Shown: positions 14,978-20,720 of the stretch, one piece after another
Layout of the letters: every line of letters starts with the position of its first letter
Position numbering within the stretch: position 1 is the stretch's first letter
From: Firmicutes bacterium CAG:646
Lineage (GTDB): Bacteria; Bacillota; Clostridia; Lachnospirales; Lachnospiraceae
DNA: 20,720 bases
NCBI GenBank assembly: GCA_000432335.1
Contig: HF995372.1
Span: forward strand, 32,274-52,993
Reading direction: 5' to 3'
Position numbers and translations under genes: made by a program
Notes under the pieces: model-generated
What the model was told of the DNA's origin: nothing
The model's database searches: none
Seen by the model: the letters and a program-made list of their open reading frames with translations, nothing else

Positions 14978-16240
14978 TTGGGTGAAATATGGATTGACGG
15001 AAATGTTCCTCTGGCGGGGGAGACACAGGTGCAGGGCTCCAAAAATGCGGCGCTTCCCATGATAGCAGCAGCGCTTTTGCATGAAGGGGTGACGGTGCTT
15101 CACGGCTGTCCCCGGATTCTGGATGTGCTGCGGATGGAAAAAATAGTAAGTTCGCTGGGGGTAAAGACCTGCTGGGAGGGAAACTCCCTTATTTTAGACT
15201 GCAGGAAGATCACCGGATGGGAAATTTTGGACCCCTGTGCAGGAAGTATGCGTTCCTCAGTGATTTTGCTGGGCAGTATGTTGGCACGCAAGAGAAAACT
15301 CCATATCACCTGTCCGGGAGGATGCGCCATCGGAAAAAGACCGGTGGATCTCCATCTGATGGCTATGAAAGCCATGGGAGCGACCATTGAGGAAAAGGAG
15401 GGGATCTTGCTGGCAGCGAGTCCCGCAAGAATGCAGGCAGCCAGAATAGAATTTCCTTTTTCCAGTGTAGGAGCTACGGAAAATGCTCTGCTGGCGGCAG
15501 TTCTCGCAAAAGGAACCACCTATCTGATCAATTGTGCAGTGGAACCGGAAATCACGCATTTATGCTATTTTCTGCAGGCAATGGGAGCGGAGATCGGAGG
15601 AATCGGAACGCGGGAAATCTGGATTCGGGGCGTTCAGGCACTGCGGGATGTGGAATATCAGATTCCGGCGGACAGGATCGTGGCGGGAACTTATCTGTAT
15701 GCTGCGGCGGCAACGAGAGGGCAGGTGACGCTGAAAAATGCTCCGGTGCAGGAAATGCAGGAAGTTCTGGAAGTATATGAGAAAATGGGTGGACAATGGG
15801 AGCAGAAGGATGGTAAACTATTGGCGGATGCCCGTGAAATAGCGTGTCCTGTTTCTTATGTGGAAACAGCCTGTTATCCCGGTTTCCCCACGGATATGCA
15901 GTCGGTGCTGATGGCAGTGCTTTTGACGATTCCGGGAGAGAGCCATCTAAGAGAGAAAATCTTTGAAGATCGGTTTAAAGTAGTGGCGCAGTTTGGCGCT
16001 ATGGGAGGAAAGGTCACAGTGGAGGGGCAGGACGCTTGGATAAAGGGAGGAAATCCGCTACGGGGAGCCGTAGTAAAAGCGCAGGAGCTGCGGGGAGGAG
16101 CGGCGCTGGTGGCAGCGGGGCTGGCAGCTACAGGAAGCACAGTTGTGAAAAATTCTCATTTTATTGAGAGGGGATATGAAAATCTGGAGCAGGTCATCAC
16201 TGAACTGGGGGGAAGAATTTCCCTGAAAGAAGAGGGTTAG
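14978..16240 (+). CDS. murA: UDP-N-acetylglucosamine 1-carboxyvinyltransferase MurA
   Basis: 420 residues from a TTG start at 14978 with AGGAG at 14964-14968. No ATG is available near the N-terminus, and GEIWIDGNVPLAGETQVQGSK … aligns with the family start. Key residues match the E. coli numbering closely: K22 in SKNAA, the phosphoenolpyruvate/fosfomycin-reactive cysteine C116 in GGCAIGKRPVDLHL, and D306 in GFPTDMQ. The C-terminus RGYENLEQVITELGGRI is typical. It catalyses the first committed step of peptidoglycan synthesis in the cytoplasm. With the active-site cysteine present, fosfomycin sensitivity of this enzyme would be expected; many Clostridia carry a second copy elsewhere. The 84-base gap after ftsW shows no terminator. 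Confidence 0.96.
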   Translation: MGEIWIDGNVPLAGETQVQGSKNAALPMIAAALLHEGVTVLHGCPRILDVLRMEKIVSSLGVKTCWEGNSLILDCRKITGWEILDPCAGSMRSSVILLGSMLARKRKLHITCPGGCAIGKRPVDLHLMAMKAMGATIEEKEGILLAASPARMQAARIEFPFSSVGATENALLAAVLAKGTTYLINCAVEPEITHLCYFLQAMGAEIGGIGTREIWIRGVQALRDVEYQIPADRIVAGTYLYAAAATRGQVTLKNAPVQEMQEVLEVYEKMGGQWEQKDGKLLADAREIACPVSYVETACYPGFPTDMQSVLMAVLLTIPGESHLREKIFEDRFKVVAQFGAMGGKVTVEGQDAWIKGGNPLRGAVVKAQELRGGAALVAAGLAATGSTVVKNSHFIERGYENLEQVITELGGRISLKEEG

Positions 16241-16297
16241 TCGGCTGGCGAAAGGTTAGAAAGGACAGAAATCAGAAGATAAGGGACAGGTGAGTGC

Positions 16298-17608
16298 ATG
16301 AAAAAAATTCGCAAAATAAAACTTACAAAAGAGGGGAAAAAGGCAGCAGCCGGAATCGGCGCAGCAGTGGTGGTGCTGGCTCTGCTCATTTTTTTCCTGC
16401 TTTTTAAGGTGGATCAGGTAGAAATCGTGGGAAGTACCAAATATACGGATAAAGAAGTAAAGGAGTATGCGCTGAGCAGTCCGCTCACATCGAACACGCT
16501 GCTGGCTGTTTTATTTAAGGGTCACACAGAGGCAGAGAATATTCCTTTTGTGGAATCCTTTGATCTGGAACGGCTGGACAGGCATACTTTGAGGGTGCAT
16601 GTGAATGAAAAAAAGATTGTCGGGTATGTGATTCAGGGGACGAACAAGCTGTATTTTGATAAGGATGGAAGAGTGGTGGAACAGGAAGCCATGGAGGAAG
16701 AGGAAGTCACCAAAATGGAGTCTGCAGGTACGGAACTGGAAAGCTTAAAGCAACAGGCAGAGCAGGAGGCGGCTTTGAAAGCAGCCGAGGAGGCTGAGAA
16801 AGAGCTTACCGGAGAAGCTGAGGAGGAAGAAGAGCAGGAAGATGCCGCCCAGCCGGAAGAAATTCAGACAATCCAGCCGGAAGAGGTGGATGCTGGAAAT
16901 GAGAGCGCTACAGAATTTCGCGCGGCGGTTACGGATGTTCCGCGGGTGGTGGGACTGGATATGAAAAATGTAAAGCTGGGGAAAAAGATCTCAGTAAAAG
17001 ATAAGAGCGTATTTAATACCATTCTGGGGATTACCCGTATGGTGGAAAAATATCAGATCCTTCCGGAAATTGTGGCGTTTGACGAAGAACTGAATATTAC
17101 GCTGGTGTATTTTGACGGAGCCGTACATTGCCAGTTGGGACAGGACAGCCTTCTGGAAGAAAAGATTACCCGGGTGGCGGCGATACTTCCCAAATTAAAA
17201 GCGGAAACGGGAATTTTGCATCTGGAGAGCTATACAACAGAGACGATGAATATTATTTTTTCCAAGGAGTCTTTGTATGATCTGAAAAAGAAAATTGCCC
17301 AGGCGGAAGGAGTTCTGCCAACAGAGGAAACGGCCGAAGAAAATATTGGCGGTAATACAGAGCAGAATACAGAAGAAAATACTGGCAGTAATACAGAGGA
17401 AAATGCAGATGTCAATTCAGTTGGTGAGCAGCAAAAGAGCGAGGATCAGGAAGGAAATGTTGCAGAACCACAGAAAGACGGTGGGGAAGGCGAAACGGAG
17501 AAGATCACAGACGGACAGACAACAGAAGGTGTTTCCTCCGGGCAGTCGGGGCTTACAGATAATCTGCTGGATAGAAGAAAGGGGGATTCCGGTGAAAATA
17601 ACCCGTGA
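16298..17608 (+). CDS. ftsQ: FtsQ/DivIB-type division protein with acidic insert and tail
   Basis: 436 residues, start ATG 16298 with AGGTGAG (16288-16294). The basic N-terminus precedes one membrane segment (about 17-36). A POTRA domain follows (VDQVEIVGSTKYTDKEVKEY … LRVHVNEKKIVGYV, about 37-110), then the start of the beta domain (LYFDKDGRVVEQ). The beta domain is interrupted by an acidic, alanine/glutamate-rich helical insert at about 129-212 and resumes with VPRVVGLDMKNVKLGKK (about 215-325). The last ~100 residues are a low-complexity tail rich in Asn, Thr, Glu and Gly. FtsQ/DivIB scaffolds FtsL and DivIC outside the membrane. Family members are usually 240-300 residues, so this one is much enlarged by the insert and tail. 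A complete POTRA core supports a working protein. Confidence 0.88.
   Translation: MKKIRKIKLTKEGKKAAAGIGAAVVVLALLIFFLLFKVDQVEIVGSTKYTDKEVKEYALSSPLTSNTLLAVLFKGHTEAENIPFVESFDLERLDRHTLRVHVNEKKIVGYVIQGTNKLYFDKDGRVVEQEAMEEEEVTKMESAGTELESLKQQAEQEAALKAAEEAEKELTGEAEEEEEQEDAAQPEEIQTIQPEEVDAGNESATEFRAAVTDVPRVVGLDMKNVKLGKKISVKDKSVFNTILGITRMVEKYQILPEIVAFDEELNITLVYFDGAVHCQLGQDSLLEEKITRVAAILPKLKAETGILHLESYTTETMNIIFSKESLYDLKKKIAQAEGVLPTEETAEENIGGNTEQNTEENTGSNTEENADVNSVGEQQKSEDQEGNVAEPQKDGGEGETEKITDGQTTEGVSSGQSGLTDNLLDRRKGDSGENNP
17339..17398 (+). repeat. Imperfect 36-bp tandem repeat in the ftsQ tail
   Basis: A 24-base block at 17339-17362 recurs at 17375-17398 with two differences, an offset of exactly 12 codons. 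The shared core includes GGTAATACAGAG and AGTAATACAGAG. The encoded peptides are ENIGGNTE and ENTGSNTE, separated by QNTE. The in-frame repeat suggests slippage or duplication in a disordered region. Confidence 0.7.
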
Positions 17609-17644
17609 ATCTTATAAAAAATGTATGAATTTCAAAAAAAATAG

Positions 17645-17673
17645 TTGATAAATTGGAACAGAAACTATATTAT
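17645..17673 (+). promoter_or_regulatory. SigA-type promoter for ftsZ
   Basis: TTGATA (17645-17650), a 17-base spacer and TATTAT (17668-17673). The predicted start is near 17680, giving a leader of about 80 bases. No terminator separates ftsQ from ftsZ, so ftsZ can be read from the operon and from this promoter. AACTATAT at 17663 and 17676 and AACTATTT at 17686 repeat across the -10 region. Confidence 0.7.
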
Positions 17674-17728
17674 ATAACTATATGTAACTATTTAGGATAA
17701 GGCAAAAGTACCCTGAGGGGAATAATAG

Positions 17729-17764
17729 ATGCGAAAAGCCGAGAAGGAGGAAGTACTTTGTTAG
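17729..17764 (+). CDS. Possible 11-codon leader frame overlapping the ftsZ start
   Basis: ATG at 17729 follows GAGGGG (17715-17720) at 8-base spacing and encodes MRKAEKEEVLC. The stop TAG at 17762-17764 lies just past the ftsZ TTG (17758), in a different frame. The ftsZ ribosome binding site AAGGAGG (17744-17750) lies within this frame. Translational coupling to ftsZ is possible. With 11 codons it may also be chance. Confidence 0.3.
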   Translation: MRKAEKEEVLC

Positions 17765-18942
17765 AGATTATGACAAATGAAGCGGAGTCATCTGCAAAGA
17801 TTATAGTAATTGGAGTAGGTGGAGCTGGCAATAATGCAGTAAACCGCATGGTAGAAGAGACGATTGGCGGTGTGGAGTTTGTAGGAGTGAATACCGATAA
17901 GCAGGCGTTGACTCTTTGTAAAGCGCCTACCGTATTACAGATAGGAGAAAAACTGACAAAAGGACTGGGAGCTGGAGCAAAACCTGAGATCGGCGAAAAA
18001 GCCGCAGAGGAGAGTGTAGAAGAGATCCGTCAGTTGGTAGAAGGCGCAGATATGGTATTTGTTACCTGCGGTATGGGAGGCGGAACCGGTACAGGCGCCG
18101 CTCCTGTTGTGGCAGGGATTGCAAAAGAAATGGGTATCCTGACTGTTGGAGTTGTTACCAAGCCTTTCCGTTTTGAAGCAAAGACCCGTATGAGCAATGC
18201 GCTTATGGGAATTGATAAGCTGAAAGATAATGTAGATACGCTGATCGTAATTCCTAACGATAAGTTATTGGAGATTGTTGATCGCCGTACTACGATGCCA
18301 GAAGCGCTGAAGAAAGCAGATGAAGTTTTGCAGCAGGCGGTTCAGGGTATCACCGACCTGATCAATATGCCGGCTCTGATCAATCTGGACTTTGCAGACG
18401 TTCAGACAGTTATGAAAGATAAAGGAATCGCTCATATCGGTATCGGTGAGGCGAAAGGTGACGATAAAGCGCTGGAGGCAGTACAGCAGGCAGTATCCAG
18501 TCCGCTTCTGGAGACTACTATTCAGGGAGCAAGCCACGTTATCATCAATATTTCCGGAGATATTTCTCTTATGGATGCCAACGATGCGGCAAGCTATGTG
18601 CAGAGTCTGGCAGGAGAGGATGCAAATATCATCTTTGGTGCAATGTATGACGATACAGCAGTGGATTCTGCAAAGATTACAGTTATCGCTACCGGTTTGA
18701 ATGACGCTACGGCAAAACAGCCCAGCGTAAGTAAAGCTACGGGCATTAAGACAAGCCCGGCTGCTGCACCGGCAGCAAAAACAGAACCGGCAGCACCGGT
18801 TTCTTCCCAGGAAAAACCTGCATTTTCTCAGGGACTGACGATGCCGAGCTTCCAGATGCCGAAGGCGTCTACAGGAGCGCCGACGACAAGTACAGTTCCG
18901 AAGAAAGACATTCAGATTCCGGATTTTTTAAAGAGAAGATAG
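17758..18942 (+). CDS. ftsZ: Cell division GTPase FtsZ
   Basis: 394 residues from a TTG at 17758 with AAGGAGG (17744-17750). The N-terminus MLEIMTNEAESSAKIIVIGV matches clostridial FtsZ, and the ATG at 17770 has no site of its own. The nucleotide-binding core has GVGGAGNNAVNRM near the start, the tubulin signature GGGTGTG at 107-113 and the T7 synergy loop N209-LDFAD. A Pro/Ala/Thr-rich linker (about 320-380) leads to the C-terminal peptide DIQIPDFLKRR, the site that binds FtsA, SepF and other partners. FtsZ polymerises with GTP into the Z-ring under the membrane. It is the last gene of the cluster, with its own promoter and a strong terminator. Confidence 0.99.
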   Translation: MLEIMTNEAESSAKIIVIGVGGAGNNAVNRMVEETIGGVEFVGVNTDKQALTLCKAPTVLQIGEKLTKGLGAGAKPEIGEKAAEESVEEIRQLVEGADMVFVTCGMGGGTGTGAAPVVAGIAKEMGILTVGVVTKPFRFEAKTRMSNALMGIDKLKDNVDTLIVIPNDKLLEIVDRRTTMPEALKKADEVLQQAVQGITDLINMPALINLDFADVQTVMKDKGIAHIGIGEAKGDDKALEAVQQAVSSPLLETTIQGASHVIINISGDISLMDANDAASYVQSLAGEDANIIFGAMYDDTAVDSAKITVIATGLNDATAKQPSVSKATGIKTSPAAAPAAKTEPAAPVSSQEKPAFSQGLTMPSFQMPKASTGAPTTSTVPKKDIQIPDFLKRR

Positions 18943-18954
18943 AATAAAAAGAGT

Positions 18955-18993
18955 TCCCCTGTAAGACAGAGATGTTTTGCAGGGGATTTTTTT
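18955..18993 (+). terminator. Rho-independent terminator of the dcw cluster
   Basis: TCCCCTGTAA (18955-18964) pairs with TTGCAGGGGA (18977-18986) over 10 bp with one U-G pair and a 12-base loop, followed by seven T (18987-18993). It begins 12 bases after the ftsZ stop and ends the cluster. Confidence 0.93.
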
Positions 18994-19014
18994 GCCATAA
19001 AATCCATTTTTTTC

Positions 19015-19043
19015 TTGCATAATTCCCAGTAAAATGGTATGAT
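19015..19043 (+). promoter_or_regulatory. SigA-type promoter for the DUF2325 gene
   Basis: TTGCAT (19015-19020), a 17-base spacer and TATGAT (19038-19043). The predicted start is near 19050, inside the palindrome that follows. Confidence 0.78.
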
Positions 19044-19046
19044 ATA

Positions 19047-19070
19047 AAAAGTTAGATGAGGCTAACTTTT
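19047..19070. promoter_or_regulatory. Perfect 9-bp palindrome at the DUF2325 transcription start (operator or 5' hairpin)
   Basis: AAAAGTTAG (19047-19055) and CTAACTTTT (19062-19070) are exact reverse complements around a 6-base centre ATGAGG. It lies four bases downstream of the -10 box, so a protein bound here would block transcription. The GTTAG/CTAAC half sites recall metal-sensing DtxR-type operators, but the spacing differs from that consensus. In RNA it would form a hairpin at the 5' end without a U-run, so it is not a terminator. Confidence 0.55.
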
Positions 19071-19107
19071 AAAATGAAAAAACAAGAATTTCAATAGGAG
19101 GGTATCT

Positions 19108-19395
19108 ATGAGCGTAGTGATTATAGGAGGCCATGATCGTATGGTACATCAATATAAAAAAGTCTGTAAAAATTATAACTGTAAAGCAAAGGTGTTTACC
19201 CAAATGGCTGCAAATCTCAGCAAACAGATCGGGAATCCAGACGTGATTGTACTGTTTACCAATACAGTTTCTCACAAAATGGTACGGTGTGCAGTGGAAG
19301 AGGCGGGAACTGATACCCAGGTGGTGAGATCACATACCAGCAGCCAGAAGGCACTGGAAAAGATTCTGGACGAAGTGTGCTGTGCAGCGTCTTAA
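19108..19395 (+). CDS. DUF2325 family protein
   Basis: 95 residues, start ATG 19108 with AGGAGGG (19096-19102). The whole protein matches the small DUF2325 family: MSVVIIGGHDRMVHQYKKVC at the start, CKAKVFTQM, then PDVIVLFTNTVSHKMVRCA and VRSHTSSQKALEKIL. The N-terminal VVIIGG strand-loop suggests a small Rossmann-like alpha/beta fold. No enzyme activity is established for this family to my knowledge. It is cytoplasmic, with no membrane segment. It has its own promoter with a palindrome at the start site, so it is probably regulated separately from the division genes. The ends agree with the family, so it is complete. Confidence 0.85.
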   Translation: MSVVIIGGHDRMVHQYKKVCKNYNCKAKVFTQMAANLSKQIGNPDVIVLFTNTVSHKMVRCAVEEAGTDTQVVRSHTSSQKALEKILDEVCCAAS

Positions 19396-19495
19396 AAGGA
19401 AGAAAAAGCTTGCTTCCATCGGGATTCTTATGTTATCTTTGAGGTAAATAAGGCGTGAAAGATTTTGCTGCGCTGATACAGAGGAGGAATCGGAG

Positions 19496-20137
19496 ATGGA
19501 AGAAGCAAGGAAATTTCGTGGGATTTACATTTTGCCAGCGCTGTATGTGATCGTGGCATATGGATTTGGTTTGCTGGCATATCGTCTGCCGGGTATGGAG
19601 CTGGAGAAGTATATGGGGGAGCAGCTGGCGACAGCAGTTTGGATTTTGCCTCTTACAATGGGCGTGATCAACTTGATCGTAGTTTTGGGATTTGGAAAAC
19701 GGATCAGCAGAGAACAGCTTTTACACTGTACGTTGCTGATCAAATATGCGCTGATTCCCCTGTATCTTGTGGGAGGGCTTGGCGTGGTACTTTTCTTTGC
19801 GCTTGCTTTTGTTCCACTTCCCTTTATGATCATGATAGGACCAGTTCTGGCGATAGGATTGTGTGTTTTGGGGTGGATGATCCTGGTGGGCGCAGCGCCT
19901 TTTTCCATTGCCTATCTGGTAAGAGCCAGACAGGAAGGGGTGCATGGAACATTTTCTGTCATCCTGGCAGGGATTTTTCAATTCTTTTTTGCGTTGGATG
20001 TGATCTCGATGATGGTATTGGCGGTGAAAGAAAAGAAATGGGTTAAGGTAACAATGGTGGTGATTCTGCTGATGATTCTTCTGGCGCTTCTGGGAATCGT
20101 GGGAGGAATCATACTCTGGTGGACCTATATCAGATAA
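19496..20137 (+). CDS. Uncharacterised polytopic membrane protein, 213 residues
   Basis: The start ATG at 19496 has AGAGGAGGAA (about 19479-19488) upstream. I count about six hydrophobic segments: residues 9-29, 46-66, 80-105, 110-142, 150-175 and 184-210. Short charged loops (GKRISREQ, VRARQEG, VKEKKWVK) lie between them, and there is no signal peptide or soluble domain. No catalytic or transport motif is recognisable. It resembles the small DUF-type integral membrane proteins common in Lachnospiraceae, but I cannot name the family with confidence. The 100 bases before it contain no convincing promoter or terminator, so it may be read from the DUF2325 promoter. It ends against a large hairpin shared with the convergent gene. 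Confidence 0.75.
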   Translation: MEEARKFRGIYILPALYVIVAYGFGLLAYRLPGMELEKYMGEQLATAVWILPLTMGVINLIVVLGFGKRISREQLLHCTLLIKYALIPLYLVGGLGVVLFFALAFVPLPFMIMIGPVLAIGLCVLGWMILVGAAPFSIAYLVRARQEGVHGTFSVILAGIFQFFFALDVISMMVLAVKEKKWVKVTMVVILLMILLALLGIVGGIILWWTYIR

Positions 20138-20141
20138 AAAG

Positions 20142-20291
20142 AAAAGCTGTCCCTTTCAACATGAGTGAGAAGAGTTATATATTATAGCAAATTTGTCGAG
20201 CGCATCTTTGAGGCTTTGGGCTCAAAGTGAGCGCAGACGGAATATAAAATGTATAACTCTTTGCGATATGTATGGAAAGGGACAGCTTTTT
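20142..20291. repeat. 150-nt nested inverted repeat, probable bidirectional terminator or MITE-like element
   Basis: Outer arms AAAAGCTGTCCCTTTC (20142-20157) and its exact reverse complement (20275-20290) enclose two more arms on one axis. The middle pair is 20170-20183 with 20248-20261 (14 bp, one G-U). The inner pairs are GTC 20195-20197 with GAC 20236-20238, GCGC 20200-20203 with 20231-20234, and CTTTGAG 20206-20212 with CTCAAAG 20221-20227. A T-run ends the plus strand and an A-run (20136-20140) precedes the left arm, so both transcripts would end in U after a strong stem. It lies exactly between two convergent genes. Confidence 0.7.
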
Positions 20292-20720
20292 ATTGTTCTT
20301 GGCAGAGGTTTTCTATTTCTTCGTGAACCTTGGGAAATACGTGTTCTTCTGACAGGATCACAATCGTGTCGCTGGCGCGCAGAAGGGTATCTCCCCGGGG
20401 AATCACTTCCTGCCCCTGATTTTGTACAGCTACGATCAGGCAGTGTTCCGGCCAGGGGATATCTGCGATTTTTTTATTTGCCAGTGGAGAACCATGCATG
20501 ATCACATATTCACTCAAGATTTTTTCGCCGGTAGCTTCCGGCTGCTGAATGCCCTGACGGCGGAGAATGCGTTCCAGCAGACTTTCGTAAATGGGTTCTG
20601 ATTTTAAGAGTGTGGCAGTTACATAGGCAACGATGGAAATCGTAGTAAGAGACAAAAGTTGACTCAGAGAACCTGTCATTTCAAAAATCAGAATGATTCC
20701 AGTCAAAGGAGCGCGGACAA
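20290..20720 (-). CDS. ClC-type voltage-gated anion channel/antiporter with TrkA-C domain (5' end beyond window)
   Basis: The minus-strand frame is open from the right edge to TAA at 20292-20290, giving about 143 codons. The first visible residues VRAPLTGIILIFEMTGS are the conserved late transmembrane motif of ClC chloride channels/antiporters, and VAYVTATLLKSEPIYESLLER follows as the last membrane segment and exit. A cytoplasmic TrkA-C/RCK_C-like domain then runs from about LSEYVIMHGSPLANKKIADI to the end (VIPRGDTLLRASDTIVILSE). ClC-plus-TrkA-C fusions are common in Firmicutes; the C-domain probably senses a ligand. The main part of the channel is outside the window. An apparent TTG at 20706-20704 is internal. 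The stop codon overlaps the outer arm of the nested repeat. Confidence 0.85.
   Translation of the reverse strand, partial: VRAPLTGIILIFEMTGSLSQLLSLTTISIVAYVTATLLKSEPIYESLLERILRRQGIQQPEATGEKILSEYVIMHGSPLANKKIADIPWPEHCLIVAVQNQGQEVIPRGDTLLRASDTIVILSEEHVFPKVHEEIENLCQEQ

Noticed and set aside
19396..19495. A terminator or promoter between the DUF2325 gene and the membrane protein gene
   Set aside because: The GGAAG/CTTCC pair is only 5 bp and has no T-run; the TTGCTT motif lacks a credible -10 box.
1..20720. CRISPR arrays, tRNA, rRNA or intact insertion sequences
   Set aside because: No regularly spaced repeat series, no cloverleaf-like segment and no transposase frame were seen on either strand; the only repeats are the hairpins, MraZ boxes and the ftsQ tail duplication.

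Overview
The window is a chromosomal segment of a Firmicute, most likely a Lachnospiraceae-type gut Clostridium. The basis is the moderate base composition, strong AGGAGG-type ribosome binding sites, TTGnnn-17-TAnnnT promoters, the protein wording (FtsZ, DUF2325, YchF, MraZ) and the layout of the division and cell wall (dcw) cluster. Genus cannot be decided from the window alone.

Layout: (1) 1-1734 is the 3' part of a GH38 alpha-mannosidase gene, ending in a long nested hairpin. (2) 1835-2680 is an AT-rich stretch of decayed gene scraps: a VOC/glyoxalase N-terminus and a possible PglZ N-terminus with an in-frame stop. It surrounds one intact small DUF3791 gene. (3) 2686-3998 is a self-contained unit: promoter, ychF GTPase gene, strong terminator. 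(4) 4168-18993 is the dcw cluster, all on the plus strand: mraZ, rsmH, ftsL-like, two consecutive class B penicillin-binding proteins, mraY, murD, an RluA-type pseudouridine synthase, ftsW, murA, ftsQ/divIB and ftsZ, closed by a strong terminator. (5) 19015-20137 holds a DUF2325 gene with its own promoter and a palindrome at the expected transcription start, then an uncharacterised polytopic membrane protein. (6) 20142-20291 is a 150-nt nested inverted repeat. It separates that gene from a convergent minus-strand gene for a ClC-type anion channel/antiporter with a TrkA-C domain, which runs off the right edge.

The dcw genes form one morphogenetic programme. MraY, MurD and MurA make and load the peptidoglycan precursor. 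FtsW polymerises it and the class B PBPs crosslink it. FtsL and FtsQ/DivIB regulate the synthase, and FtsZ places it. MraZ probably represses the operon through an array of AAAGTGG boxes, spaced exactly 10 bp apart, just downstream of the -10 box.

The most noteworthy points are regulatory and structural: (a) a perfect 13-bp hairpin with a U-run between the two PBP genes, whose 3' arm carries the ribosome binding site of the second PBP; (b) a KTA in place of the KTG motif in that PBP; (c) long acidic, low-complexity extracytoplasmic segments in the first PBP and inside FtsQ; (d) an 11-codon leader frame that overlaps the ftsZ start; (e) the MraZ box array; (f) the large nested palindrome at the right end. 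I found no CRISPR array, rRNA, tRNA, intact insertion sequence or clearly new defence system.
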